The position numbers and the translations under genes were made by a program. The notes under the pieces are model-generated. The model saw only the letters and a list, made by a program, of their open reading frames with translations, searched no databases and was not told where the DNA came from. From contig JANLFN010000007.1 of assembly GCA_024655885.1 (NCBI GenBank), positions 62,001-126,000 of the forward strand: a stretch of 64,000 bases of DNA, written 5' to 3'. Source of the stretch: Eubacteriales bacterium (lineage in GTDB: Bacteria; Bacillota; Clostridia; Acetivibrionales; JANLFN01). This document shows, one piece after another, positions 55,292 to 63,435 of this stretch; the first letter of the stretch is position 1; each line of letters opens with the position of its first letter.

Positions 55292-56926
55292 TCAGTTCTT
55301 GGCATTGGCGGCAGCCTGCTTGCCCGCCAGGCGGCCGGAATTGAAGGCCCACCCAAGGGATCCGCCTTCGATAAGTACATAAATGTCGTTATAGATAACA
55401 CCCGTGTCCGCACCTGCACAGTAGAGCCCCGGAATGGGTTTCCTATCTGCTTTAAGAACCTGGAAATCCGCATTAATCTTCAAGCCTCCAAGGCTGGTAA
55501 GATACATGGGAGCTTCCTTTACAGCATAGTAGGGACCTTTGCCCAGCGGAACCATATGCTGGCCGGACTTGAGGAACTCGGTATCCTTGCCTGCCTTAGC
55601 CATCTCTTCATATTTGTTCATGTTCCGGACAAATATGCTCGGGTTCATGCCGGCCGCTTTTGCAAGGTCTTCATAGGTATCAGCCTTAAAGGCAGCACCC
55701 GCTTTGATCATGTCGTCCATGGTTTTAGAAAGCCCTGTCCACGGTGTTTTGATGGGGCTTACATCCTGGTCCCGGGACAGCCGTACGCTGTCGGTCATGC
55801 CGAGAGCAGATGACCCGCTTGCTTCCAGTTTGTCTACCATCTCCTGGGAAATGACAGCAAAAACATGATCCCCCTGGCTGGCAGCCGCCGAAGCATTGAG
55901 CGAATCGTCATAGATCAGGTCCTCGTTGAAAAAGCGGCTGCCTTCCATATTTACATGGGGCAGAACAGGCAGGTATATCAGTGCCATGGGCCAGTTAGAC
56001 CCGTCTTTGCCCGGCTCTGGCGGCGGCATTCCAGGAACGGTTATGACATGATACTGGAGCAGGTTTTCACGGTCTGCAGCCGCCCCTGCTTTCCATGCCA
56101 TTTTGATTCCGTCGCCGGTATTTGTAGCGATACCGACGCCTATGCGGTCATAACCCCCGGAGGCCTTCTTGACCATATCTGCATCACCGCCGAAACCTCC
56201 TGTAGCAATGACCACCGACTTGGCGTTGATCTTATAGGTTGTTCCGTCCTTTTTCTGGGCCATAACGCCTGTAACGGCGCCTGTACTGTCCTGGATCAGA
56301 CTTTGCGCCGGTGTCTCATACATTATCTGGCCGCCGTTTTTTTCCACAATGGCCAGCAGCTTTTTGAAGTACTCGACGCGTTTGCTGAAATCCGCATATC
56401 CGTGATACGTTTGAAGTACATGTGTACGCTGGACGTTGGGAGTCATCACCAGATCCACTCCACGCTGCATGAGCCAGTCCACCGTGCTGCCTGAAAGTTC
56501 CAGATACTCCCGCACTATGGCGGCATCCGCTTTCCAGTGGGTAAAAGTCATCCATTCCTGGAACACATCATCCGTAGTGGTCTTGTAGCCCGCTTTGGCC
56601 TGCAGGCTGCTGTCGGTGGCAAGCAGGCCCTGTGCACCGATGGCACTGTTGCCGCCGGGCGTTGCAAGCTTTTCAAGCACGATGACTTTCTTCCCGGCCT
56701 CAGCTGCCTCTACCGCAGCTGAAGTACCGGCGGCACCTGAACCGATGACGCACACGTCTGCAGTCAGCTCGGTGGCTTTAGCACCTGCGGCCGACTGGGC
56801 AGGCGTAGCCGGCTGGGCACTCGAAGGCTGCTCGGAAGTAGTGCCGGAACAGCCTACCATCGAGAAAATGAATACCAGACACAGTGTAAAGCAAAGCAGT
56901 TTTTGGAAAAAATGCTTTCTCTTCAT
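55292..56926 (-). CDS. Exported FAD-dependent reductase lipoprotein 1 (fumarate-reductase-like)
   Basis: 544 residues. A lipoprotein signal ends at 'SMVGC'. After a Ser/Pro/Ala linker, FAD binding begins with 'CVIGSGAAGTSAAVEAAEAG' near residue 58. 'GSRFFNEDL' keeps the R-F-x-N-E segment that carries the proton-donating arginine of the fumarate reductase family. The C-terminus 'GLYCAGADTGVIYNDIYV' replaces the usual 'AGEVTGGVHGANRLGGN', so the second substrate arginine is missing. No FMN or heme domain is fused; the FMN protein encoded just upstream is the likely electron donor. It has the same plan as lipoprotein 2. Substrate is unknown; an unsaturated organic acid or aromatic enoate is possible. 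Confidence 0.85.
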   Translation of the reverse strand: MKRKHFFQKLLCFTLCLVFIFSMVGCSGTTSEQPSSAQPATPAQSAAGAKATELTADVCVIGSGAAGTSAAVEAAEAGKKVIVLEKLATPGGNSAIGAQGLLATDSSLQAKAGYKTTTDDVFQEWMTFTHWKADAAIVREYLELSGSTVDWLMQRGVDLVMTPNVQRTHVLQTYHGYADFSKRVEYFKKLLAIVEKNGGQIMYETPAQSLIQDSTGAVTGVMAQKKDGTTYKINAKSVVIATGGFGGDADMVKKASGGYDRIGVGIATNTGDGIKMAWKAGAAADRENLLQYHVITVPGMPPPEPGKDGSNWPMALIYLPVLPHVNMEGSRFFNEDLIYDDSLNASAAASQGDHVFAVISQEMVDKLEASGSSALGMTDSVRLSRDQDVSPIKTPWTGLSKTMDDMIKAGAAFKADTYEDLAKAAGMNPSIFVRNMNKYEEMAKAGKDTEFLKSGQHMVPLGKGPYYAVKEAPMYLTSLGGLKINADFQVLKADRKPIPGLYCAGADTGVIYNDIYVLIEGGSLGWAFNSGRLAGKQAAANAKN

Positions 56927-56959
56927 TTTTATCCCCCCTATTTTTTAGCGTTAGTGTAC

Positions 56960-56975
56960 GCTGCTGTCTAGCAGC
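56960..56975. promoter_or_regulatory. Dyad in the leader of reductase 1, next to a -10 box
   Basis: GCTGCT-GTCT-AGCAGC is a perfect 6-bp dyad. A minus-strand TATAAT lies at 56983-56978, so the dyad falls around the transcript start. A TTAAAC 20 bases above the -10 would give the wide spacing of MerR promoters but is a weak match. Confidence 0.4.
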
Positions 56976-57060
56976 TTATTATAAATATATATATAAGTAT
57001 AAAGTTTAATGTAACATGAAGGTCAATATTTTTTTAACAATTATAAAAAAGGGCAATATA

Positions 57061-57102
57061 GAAAACAGCCTATCCGGATTGTTCACCGGACAGGCTGTTT
57101 TC
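57061..57102 (-). terminator. Terminator after the FMN-binding lipoprotein gene
   Basis: GAAAACAGCCT…AGGCTGTTTTC with inner TCCGG/CCGGA pairing forms a long stem 15 bases after the stop. It separates this gene from reductase 1. Confidence 0.85.
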
Positions 57103-57117
57103 GTTAAACTGAAATCC

Positions 57118-57564
57118 TTATTTGGAATTCGTTTTTGGCGCTGCCGCTTTGAGAGCCTCTACGTCACCGCCCGCCTGCTTGACGCAGTCTTCAACGGCTG
57201 TGAGAATGGCCTTGCTGGAATAAGTTGCACCGGTAACGGTATCAACGGCAAGAGTTTGTTTTGTCTTGATCTCCTCAGCGATGCTTTTTAGAGCTTCATC
57301 ACCGAGGCCGGCGGTTTCATCCGATTTAACGATATCTACCGCTGTGATAGCCGTATTGCTGAAGGTAACCTTTATGGTTACAGGACCATTTTTGCCTTCT
57401 GCGGTAGCAGTGTAGGAGCCCGCCTTAAATTTGTTCTTGGCGGCAGCATTGCTGGAATCAGCGGAAGTACTGGAACCGCCGCCTGAACAGCCTGCCATTG
57501 AGAAGACGAAAACCAAGCAAACTACAAAACACAGCGCTTTCTTCAAAAAAACCTTTCCCTTCAT
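57118..57564 (-). CDS. FMN-binding lipoprotein (covalent flavin carrier) 1
   Basis: 148 residues; GGAGG gives a six-base spacing to the ATG at 57564. The signal ends at lipobox 'SMAGC'. Residues 55-140 form an FMN_bind domain: 'KAGSYTATAEGKNGPVTIKV', 'VDIVKSDETAGLGDEAL' and the flavinylation motif 'VDTVTGATYSS', in which the Thr of (S/T)GAT accepts FMN from ApbE. It is set between two exported FAD reductases and has its own MerR-type promoter, so it probably delivers electrons to both. ApbE is not in the window. Confidence 0.88.
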   Translation of the reverse strand: MKGKVFLKKALCFVVCLVFVFSMAGCSGGGSSTSADSSNAAAKNKFKAGSYTATAEGKNGPVTIKVTFSNTAITAVDIVKSDETAGLGDEALKSIAEEIKTKQTLAVDTVTGATYSSKAILTAVEDCVKQAGGDVEALKAAAPKTNSK

Positions 57565-57635
57565 CATTGACCTCCATTCTACCATTTGATTTAGTGCTCT
57601 TTCCATGACTGCATAGGAATCCTATGCATACAACC

Positions 57636-57665
57636 AGTATAATACTCCATGTCGTATGGAGTCAA
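57636..57665 (-). promoter_or_regulatory. MerR-type promoter/operator of the FMN-binding lipoprotein gene
   Basis: On the minus strand TTGACT (57665-57660) and TATACT (57641-57636) are separated by 18 bases. The spacer region contains the perfect 7-bp dyad ACTCCAT-ACGAC-ATGGAGT. A dyad lying between -35 and -10 on one DNA face is the hallmark of MerR-activated promoters. Two MerR genes lie 2 kb away. Confidence 0.65.
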
Positions 57666-57671
57666 CACCAT

Positions 57672-59348
57672 TTATTTTGCCGTTACATACTTAACCGCAT
57701 TCTCACCGGCTATTCTGCCTGAGTTGAATGCCCAGCCCAGGGTTCCGCCTTCAAGAAGCACATAAGAATCCCCATACAATCCACTTGCATCATTACCGGC
57801 AACATACAGGCCGGGGATGGGTACACCCTTGCTGTTAAGCGCTTCGGTTTTGTCGTCGATCTTGACTCCGCCGGCGGCAGTCAGATAGGATGCACGCTGC
57901 ATTACAGCGTAGTAGGGGCCTTCGGTGAGAGGATACATAAGCTTGGGATCCTTTTTGAAATCCTCGTCAACGCCTTTTTTGCACAGTTCATTATACCTGT
58001 TGATTGTTTCAGTAAGGATTTTTGCATCCATACCCGATGCCTTTGCAAGCTCGTCAAGAGTCTGTCCCTTGAATGCGAAGCCGGCAGCAACAGCGTTGTC
58101 GAGATCGGTCTGCAACCCTGTCCACGGTTTGTCGAGATCAGGAACCAGAGGCACGCCTGCGATCCTGGCAGGGCTGTCGTAATTGCCGAGGGCGCGGGCA
58201 CCCTTGGTCATAAGCGCATTGACCATATTGCCGCTAAGCAGGATAAAAATATGATCGCCTTGCGCATACGTTACATTTGCTACAAGCGCCGTGTCATAAT
58301 TCACATCTTCATTGACAAAACGCCTTCCGGCAGGATCTACGTATGGATAGGAGCAAAGATTGAGCACACTCGACAGGTCGGGTATTTTTTTATCCCCCAG
58401 CTTGGCCATTAATTCCGGAGGTATGGTGGTCCCATGAAGCTGCAGAATTGAATCTCCCTTTGCGGCTCCCGCTTTCCATGCCATTTTTATACCGTCACCG
58501 CTGGTAAAGCTCACACCAAACAAATTCACCGCTTGTTTGTCGCCGCTCAGCTTCTCTTTTACCATATCCGGGTTGCCGCCATAGCCGCCTGTGGCTACAA
58601 TAACCGCCTTTGCGGAGATATTTAGCACGGTCCCGTCCTTCTTCTTGGCCGTAACACCGGTCACATTGCCGTTAGCATCGGTTATGAGGCTGTCGGCAGG
58701 TGTTTCCAAAAGAAACTGGGCTCCTTTATTTGCAGCAGCTGTTTGAAGATTTTTAAAATAATCGGGTTTCTTGGAGTAATCCTTGAATGCGTGGTAGGTC
58801 CAATAACCATTCATGTGTGTTTTTTGTGCGGGCGGAGACAGTCTGAGATCCATCCCGTGGGCTATAAGCCAGTCGATAGTGGAAGCGGATTTCTGAATGT
58901 ACGCACGTACTATGTTTGCATCGGCAAACCAGTGGGTGTAATCCATCCATTCCTTAAACACCCCGTCTACAGGAACCTTTTTGCCGGCCTCTTTCTGAAG
59001 CTTGCTGTCTGCCGCAAGTAAGCCGAAAGCTCCCAAAAGTCCTGTGCCGCCAATCGCCGCCGTCTTTTCCAGGACGATTACCTTGGTACCGCCCTCTGCT
59101 GCCGTTACTGCTGCCGCCAGACCCGCAGGGCCGGCGCCTACAACAACCACATCCGCGCTCATGCTTTCAACCTTCGCGTTGGTTTCAGGGGTTGTAGCTC
59201 CGCTTGCTTGAGACGTTGTTGGTGCCGCACCGCTCGCTTCGGGTTTGGCAGCAGTGGGACTGCTGTTGGAACAACCCGCAATTGAGAAAATGAAAGCAAC
59301 ACAAAGTACAAAACACAGTGCTTTTCTGAGAAAATGTTTTCTCATCAT
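57672..59348 (-). CDS. Exported FAD-dependent reductase lipoprotein 2
   Basis: 558 residues behind GGAGGG. Lipobox 'SIAGC', then a long low-complexity linker (Ala/Ser/Thr/Pro, residues 27-62). FAD binding 'VVVGAGPAGLAAAVTAAEGG', 'GRRFVNEDVNYD' with the conserved arginine, and C-terminal 'GLYVAGNDASGLYGDSYV' followed by 'EGGTLGWAFNSGRIAGENA'. It shares the whole plan with lipoprotein 1, so a duplication with divergence is likely. As there, the H-x-x-x-R site of fumarate/urocanate reductases is replaced by Y-x-D-x-Y. It is in one direction with the FMN carrier, which follows after 107 bases but has its own promoter. Confidence 0.85.
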   Translation of the reverse strand: MMRKHFLRKALCFVLCVAFIFSIAGCSNSSPTAAKPEASGAAPTTSQASGATTPETNAKVESMSADVVVVGAGPAGLAAAVTAAEGGTKVIVLEKTAAIGGTGLLGAFGLLAADSKLQKEAGKKVPVDGVFKEWMDYTHWFADANIVRAYIQKSASTIDWLIAHGMDLRLSPPAQKTHMNGYWTYHAFKDYSKKPDYFKNLQTAAANKGAQFLLETPADSLITDANGNVTGVTAKKKDGTVLNISAKAVIVATGGYGGNPDMVKEKLSGDKQAVNLFGVSFTSGDGIKMAWKAGAAKGDSILQLHGTTIPPELMAKLGDKKIPDLSSVLNLCSYPYVDPAGRRFVNEDVNYDTALVANVTYAQGDHIFILLSGNMVNALMTKGARALGNYDSPARIAGVPLVPDLDKPWTGLQTDLDNAVAAGFAFKGQTLDELAKASGMDAKILTETINRYNELCKKGVDEDFKKDPKLMYPLTEGPYYAVMQRASYLTAAGGVKIDDKTEALNSKGVPIPGLYVAGNDASGLYGDSYVLLEGGTLGWAFNSGRIAGENAVKYVTAK

Positions 59349-59387
59349 TTTTAACCCTCCATTTTTTTATTAAGTATTTCATATCAT

Positions 59388-59403
59388 TACTGCATACGCA
59401 GTA
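59388..59403. promoter_or_regulatory. Candidate MerR-type dyad upstream of reductase 2
   Basis: TACTGC-ATAC-GCAGTA is a perfect dyad 40 bases before the start. A minus-strand TTGTAT (59412-59407) lies directly above it; a -10 is poorly defined (TGATAT at 59386-59381 would give a 20-base spacer). The half-site differs from that at 57642, so a second regulator may act here. Confidence 0.4.
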
Positions 59404-59592
59404 TGAATACAATAGGTTTGAAACTAAAATAAAAATCCAAAAAAGGGGGCTCACCGTATTTCCTGTAAAAGTTCGGTGCCGTTTTATGTAAAGGCCCTAT
59501 AAATAAATCTTAATCCTTAGTGCTGCACCAAAGTCAATAAATTTTGAACAATCCGCCTAAGAATCGGAGATTTTAAATATCGGTCTGCTGTG

Positions 59593-60402
59593 TTATTCAA
59601 TGGGTATTTGTATAGATATATAATGGTTTATTGTATTATTTGACTTTTCCGCAACAATATGTTTTCCCAGTGCGTCCCCACATATGGAAAACCCATTGCC
59701 GTCAATATACTCAAACATATATTTAAATGCATCAACTGTAAAAGGCAGGTTATCCGGTGCTTTTACCACCGTTGAAACACACTTGCGGGAAGGATAGTAA
59801 TCCACATGTTCACTGATGCCTAAGTTAAAATCCCTCGCTTCATCTTCTGTGATAGCAATCCCCCAATCATACTCCATGGCGGCACTCTCATCCAGCAGTG
59901 AACTTTTAGCAATTTTAAGGGAAAAAAACGCAAACGGCAGCAGGTTCATCCATTCGCTGATTATACTATGAAGCTCCTGGTTATGTACAAAAGTGACCTT
60001 GTCCGTCTGCCTCAATCTGTAGATTGACGGAGCCTGCTGTACACAGCAACGCCGTAAAGAAGATTCTATGTTGTCGCATTCCTGATGAATCTGGCGGATT
60101 TTCGCAAGAAGTCTCTGATATTTTTTAATCTCATTTTCCAGTTCGATCTCTTTTTCTTCAAACTTACATATAATAGAATTTAGGGTTGCATCGTTGGTAA
60201 GCTGGGCCACATCGGGCAACGGAATATGCAGGCTGCGGTACCATCTGCTCCTTAACAAGTTGCGCGCATCCAGATCATGAAAATACCTGTAATGGTTTTT
60301 TTCATCCTTAACAGGTTTGATAATCCCATACTTTTCATATAACCTTAATGTATCTGCCGTTACACCTAAAATACCAGCAAATTCAGCAATTTTATATTTC
60401 AT
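59593..60402 (-). CDS. MerR-family regulator 1 with effector-binding domain
   Basis: 269 residues. The N-terminal winged HTH reads 'KIAEFAGILGVTADTLRLYE' and 'YFHDLDARNLL', followed by a coiled coil (residues 75-125) and a GyrI-like effector domain (130-269), with 'EYDWGIAITEDEA' as its landmark. This is the BmrR-type plan. It probably binds an organic ligand, perhaps the electron acceptor, and bends the promoters of the reductase genes into active form. Its own promoter overlaps a dyad. It shares its plan with regulator 2. Confidence 0.8.
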   Translation of the reverse strand: MKYKIAEFAGILGVTADTLRLYEKYGIIKPVKDEKNHYRYFHDLDARNLLRSRWYRSLHIPLPDVAQLTNDATLNSIICKFEEKEIELENEIKKYQRLLAKIRQIHQECDNIESSLRRCCVQQAPSIYRLRQTDKVTFVHNQELHSIISEWMNLLPFAFFSLKIAKSSLLDESAAMEYDWGIAITEDEARDFNLGISEHVDYYPSRKCVSTVVKAPDNLPFTVDAFKYMFEYIDGNGFSICGDALGKHIVAEKSNNTINHYISIQIPIE

Positions 60403-60428
60403 TTAAATCCCTTCATTACCTGTTCTCA

Positions 60429-60457
60429 ATTATACGATGGACAAACAAAGAATTCAA
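60429..60457 (-). promoter_or_regulatory. Promoter of MerR regulator 1
   Basis: Minus-strand TTGAAT (60457-60452) and TATAAT (60434-60429) with an exact 17-base spacer, 27 bases before the start codon. Confidence 0.65.
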
Positions 60458-60459
60458 AT

Positions 60460-60476
60460 TTGTATATTTTATACAA
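60460..60476. promoter_or_regulatory. Dyad TTGTATA-TTT-TATACAA upstream of MerR regulator 1
   Basis: Perfect 7-bp arms with a three-base centre, just above the -35 box. The minus-strand 14-mer TTGTATAAAATATA recurs at 62308-62321 over the -10 of the second FMN lipoprotein gene. An autoregulatory or shared operator is possible. Confidence 0.45.
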
Positions 60477-60491
60477 TTTTACCTTTTGTTA

Positions 60492-61295
60492 TTAAACCGG
60501 CACACTGACGCCAAACCTGTAGAGCATCCTTCCGTTTTCCCTGACAATCTCAATCAGCTGCACCAATGCCGCACCCTTGACTTTCATTCCGTTTTGTGCG
60601 ATTAACTGCAGCACTCCTGAAAAATGCTGGGGCAGGAACTCATGCGTATCCTCTCTTTCAATAACCGCGTGGGCATAGCGTCCATGTGGGAAGTACTTCA
60701 CCAGAGACATCTTCTCTCCGGGAAAATGCTCCATGTCTTCTTCATTAATAGCAATTCCCCAGCTGTAATCAAAATCCTTTTCTCCGAGCAGTGCCTCCGC
60801 CGGAAATACGCCGGTAAAGTACACGCAGGGCAACTTCTTCATCCAGTGCCGGATAATCTCTTCACTGCCCTCCTCGAGAAAAAGATCTTCCCTCTTGCCT
60901 TCAGCCACCCAATATATTCCTCTTCTCTCGATGACGTGGAACCCGGTTAGACATTCCTCAAGGCTCTCGCAATAAGACTGCAGTTCGCGCAGCCTGAGGC
61001 GCTGGCGCTGTAAGTCGGCAATTGCTTCGTCGATCCGGGCGGCTCTCCGGGTAAGCCGCTGCTTCACCTGCTCGTGGCTGCAGTTGTTGATTAACTCCGC
61101 AGATTCGGCCAGACTAAAACCCAGGCTGCGGTAAAGCTTGCTGTTTAGCAGCTTACAGACATCAAGCGAATTGTAATGACGATAGTTATTGGTGCTACGC
61201 TGGTCTGGATTTACAATTCCCTGCGTTTCATAGAAGCGGATTACATGGGTCGGTAAATCAACCAAACGTGATATCTCCCCTATGCGGTACCTCAT
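60492..61295 (-). CDS. MerR-family regulator 2 with effector-binding domain
   Basis: 267 residues from the ATG at 61295, with AGGTG six bases upstream; a GTG nine bases earlier overlaps that site. HTH 'RIGEISRLVDLPTHVIRFYE', arginine-rich coiled coil (residues 80-125) and a C-terminal GyrI-like domain with 'FDYSWGIAINEEDMEHFPG', which aligns with 'EYDWGIAITEDEARDF' of regulator 1. The two are paralogs from an old duplication and match the two reductase genes in number. Regulator 1 follows after 90 bases with its own promoter. Confidence 0.8.
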   Translation of the reverse strand: MRYRIGEISRLVDLPTHVIRFYETQGIVNPDQRSTNNYRHYNSLDVCKLLNSKLYRSLGFSLAESAELINNCSHEQVKQRLTRRAARIDEAIADLQRQRLRLRELQSYCESLEECLTGFHVIERRGIYWVAEGKREDLFLEEGSEEIIRHWMKKLPCVYFTGVFPAEALLGEKDFDYSWGIAINEEDMEHFPGEKMSLVKYFPHGRYAHAVIEREDTHEFLPQHFSGVLQLIAQNGMKVKGAALVQLIEIVRENGRMLYRFGVSVPV

Positions 61296-61413
61296 GTCCA
61301 TCACCTACTAAGATTTTATATTTATTTGAATTGTGTTTTGTGTTGAAGGATCAAAAAGTGCGGTATCTTCAGATCTTCTATTTATCTGGCAATCACAATG
61401 CTGCAAAAGAAAC

Positions 61414-61448
61414 AAAATACCCCTCAGAAGATTTATGAGAGGTATTTT
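61414..61448 (-). terminator. Terminator after the DoxX gene
   Basis: AAAATACCCCTC (61414-61425) pairs with GAGAGGTATTTT (61437-61448) with one mismatch, 60 bases after the DoxX stop. Confidence 0.75.
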
Positions 61449-61508
61449 CAGTGATATTTTTGCCTTTTCTACTATCACCCTTTCGAAAATTTCCTGATCA
61501 GGTGGACC

Positions 61509-62054
61509 CTATCCGGCTTTCTTTTTTTGGGCATAACGTTCCCACAGCTTGGCGAGGAAGGGCATCAGGTAATGATCGAGACCAAAAGACCTTCCGGCTC
61601 CACAAAGCATCGCTATGGCTGCCGGAATCATCCACCAGGTTTCGGGGAGCAAGCCTGTCGATAACGCAAAGTTTAGGTTCAGACCCAACGCGACAAGCGC
61701 AGAAAGGAATGTGAAAGTCCCGCTGATAAAGGCCAGCCCAAGCCCGATTTCCGAAACTACAATCAGTATTTGAAAAAAGAGGGCATGGGGTATAACGATA
61801 TTTCCTGCAATCCAGGCATACCACCCAGGAGTGTGATCTGAAACTATACGAAATACCTTCTCACCCGTTTCGGTAACCGAAGCGCTTGTAACCGCATCTG
61901 CAAGTCCTGCAAGCATCGGTTTTTGAAGCCAACCTTCATTTATCTTGCCGATGCCTTCTATAAGCCACGTGTATCCCAGAAAGATCCTGAGAGGAACCAG
62001 CCAAAACGTCCTGGACATACTTGATAAGTGCTTTACTAAGTGCTTTACAATCAT
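61509..62054 (-). CDS. DoxX-family membrane protein, close paralog of the NADH dehydrogenase C-terminus
   Basis: 181 residues behind AGGAGAAG. Four membrane helices with 'LRIFLGYTWLIEGIGKINEG', 'TGEKVFRIVSDHTPGWYAWI' and 'SEIGLGLAFISGTFTF'. These align with the last 160 residues of the protein at 44341-46116 at well over half identity. DoxX proteins (related to the small subunit of thiosulfate:quinone oxidoreductase) sit in quinone-linked chains. Its place beside FMN-binding and reductase genes suggests it is a membrane relay or quinone-docking subunit. Role inferred. Confidence 0.82.
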   Translation of the reverse strand: MIVKHLVKHLSSMSRTFWLVPLRIFLGYTWLIEGIGKINEGWLQKPMLAGLADAVTSASVTETGEKVFRIVSDHTPGWYAWIAGNIVIPHALFFQILIVVSEIGLGLAFISGTFTFLSALVALGLNLNFALSTGLLPETWWMIPAAIAMLCGAGRSFGLDHYLMPFLAKLWERYAQKKKAG

Positions 62055-62407
62055 AGACTTCTCCTGCCTCTTATAAAAATTTTATAAAGTCCCATAGAGG
62101 ATGGTAAAAAGCATTCCCCGGGAAACAATACCCACAGCAAAAACCATGGATGCTGAGGTATTGTGCCAACCAAAAATTAGCGGTTACCCGCATTTGACAT
62201 AAAGTTGACAATATTTTTACCAAAAGAATTATAACACATATTTACCATATTGGCTATAGAAAAATTTAATTCGGCGTGTTTTTCCATACTTGACACTACT
62301 CATATATTTGTATAAAATATATTGTCGATGGCACGCAAGAAGAACTATTCTAAAGATAATAAATAATGATAACTTGTGTCAATTAAAATTCAAAGGGGGC
62401 AAATATT
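62055..62407. other. Divergent control region between DoxX and FMN lipoprotein 2
   Basis: 353 bases without a gene. It contains TTATAAAA-A-TTTTATAA (62071-62087), a perfect dyad 17 bases upstream of the DoxX start; two TTGACA boxes at 62194 and 62205; and the promoter below. It probably serves both divergent genes. Confidence 0.5.
62290..62318 (+). promoter_or_regulatory. Promoter of FMN-binding lipoprotein 2
   Basis: Consensus TTGACA (62290-62295), exact 17-base spacer, TAAAAT (62313-62318), 90 bases before the start. The -10 lies inside the 14-mer shared with the MerR 1 upstream dyad. Confidence 0.65.
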
Positions 62408-62818
62408 GTGAAGAGGGTATTGGCGGTAGCAGTTTCAATTTTTCTGGTTATGGGATTGTTAGGAGGATGTGGCTCCGCAAAAGTTACATACAAAGATGGC
62501 ACCTATGAGGCTAAAAGCGATCCTGACAAGGAAGGAAACTCAGGCACGATAAAGATTACTGTCAGCGGAGCAAAAATAACGGCCGTTGAGTGGAAGGAAT
62601 ATTATAACGGTGCCTTAAAGGATGAAAACTACGGAAAAGAATCCGGCGACAAGGTATATGCAATAGCGCAAAAAGCCCGCAAGGGATCCTCTACCTATCC
62701 GAACAAGCTGATAGAAGTTCAAAATCCGGAAAAAGTGGATGCCGTATCCGGCGCTACGCAGTCCAATGAACTGTTTAAAAAGCTTGCTCAGCAGGCCTTA
62801 AAGGACGCGAAGAGTTAA
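62408..62818 (+). CDS. FMN-binding lipoprotein 2
   Basis: 136 residues from a GTG with GGGGG eight bases upstream. Lipobox 'LLGGC'. The FMN_bind domain follows at once: 'YKDGTYEAKSDPDKEGNSGT', 'ITAVEWKEYYNG' and the flavinylation motif 'VDAVSGATQSN', where the acceptor Thr is present and the usual final S/T is S-N. This matches PplA-like or small electron-shuttle lipoproteins. It heads the set followed by the NusG-II and Gx-transporter genes, with a terminator between. Confidence 0.86.
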   Translation: MKRVLAVAVSIFLVMGLLGGCGSAKVTYKDGTYEAKSDPDKEGNSGTIKITVSGAKITAVEWKEYYNGALKDENYGKESGDKVYAIAQKARKGSSTYPNKLIEVQNPEKVDAVSGATQSNELFKKLAQQALKDAKS

Positions 62819-62843
62819 ATAGGATCTGTTTGAGGAACTTAAA

Positions 62844-62872
62844 AAATGCCCCGGGATTTCCTTGGGGCATTT
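62844..62872 (+). terminator. Terminator after FMN lipoprotein 2
   Basis: AAATGCCCC (62844-62852) and GGGGCATTT (62864-62872) form a perfect stem followed by ATTTTA, 26 bases after the stop. Confidence 0.85.
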
Positions 62873-63030
62873 ATTTTACAGGGTAATGCCGGTTCTTTCA
62901 TCAATGGTCAAGCTGGCACAAAGCTTTGACGGCGTAGAAGCCGTGTTTATAACAAAAATAAAAAGTGCATGTTACCCCAGGCTTAAGAGTGGTTCTACAT
63001 TTGATAATGGAAGTAAGGAGTTTTTATGTG

Positions 63031-63381
63031 ATGAAAAAAAATGATATTTTGCTTGTTGGAGCGGTAATCTTGGCGGTTTTGTTAGGCTTCATAGGTATGA
63101 GGCTCTATCAAGGCCGGAAGGAAAGTAATCACAAAATAGCTGTAATCGTTCAAAACAACCAGGTCATCGAGCGCGTAGACCTTGATACTGTTAAGGAGCC
63201 CAGGGAAGTAAAACTCTCCGGAAGTTTTCACGAGGTTATCCTAGTGGAAAAGGGAAGAATAAGGTTTAAAGAAGCGGATTGCCCCGACCAGATCTGTGTA
63301 AAAACAGGCTGGCTGACCGAACGCGGTGAAATAGCGGTATGCCTTCCCAACAAAGCCCTGATTACCATTGAAGAGAATTAG
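63031..63381 (+). CDS. NusG domain II-containing membrane protein (EetA-like)
   Basis: 116 residues from the ATG at 63031 (a GTG three bases earlier is equally placed behind AAGGAG). One N-terminal membrane helix ('LLVGAVILAVLLGFIG'), then a beta-rich extracellular domain with 'CPDQICVKTGWL' and a later 'CLPNK'. The C-x4-C…C pattern is the hallmark of this family, which occurs with Gx-transporter and ApbE genes in flavin-based electron-transfer and Rnf-linked loci. It has no link to the transcription factor beyond the fold. Confidence 0.8.
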   Translation: MKKNDILLVGAVILAVLLGFIGMRLYQGRKESNHKIAVIVQNNQVIERVDLDTVKEPREVKLSGSFHEVILVEKGRIRFKEADCPDQICVKTGWLTERGEIAVCLPNKALITIEEN

Positions 63382-63435
63382 GCTTTAACACCTGTTCAAA
63401 CCCGAAACGCATCTTTTTCCTTTGAAGGAGTTGTC

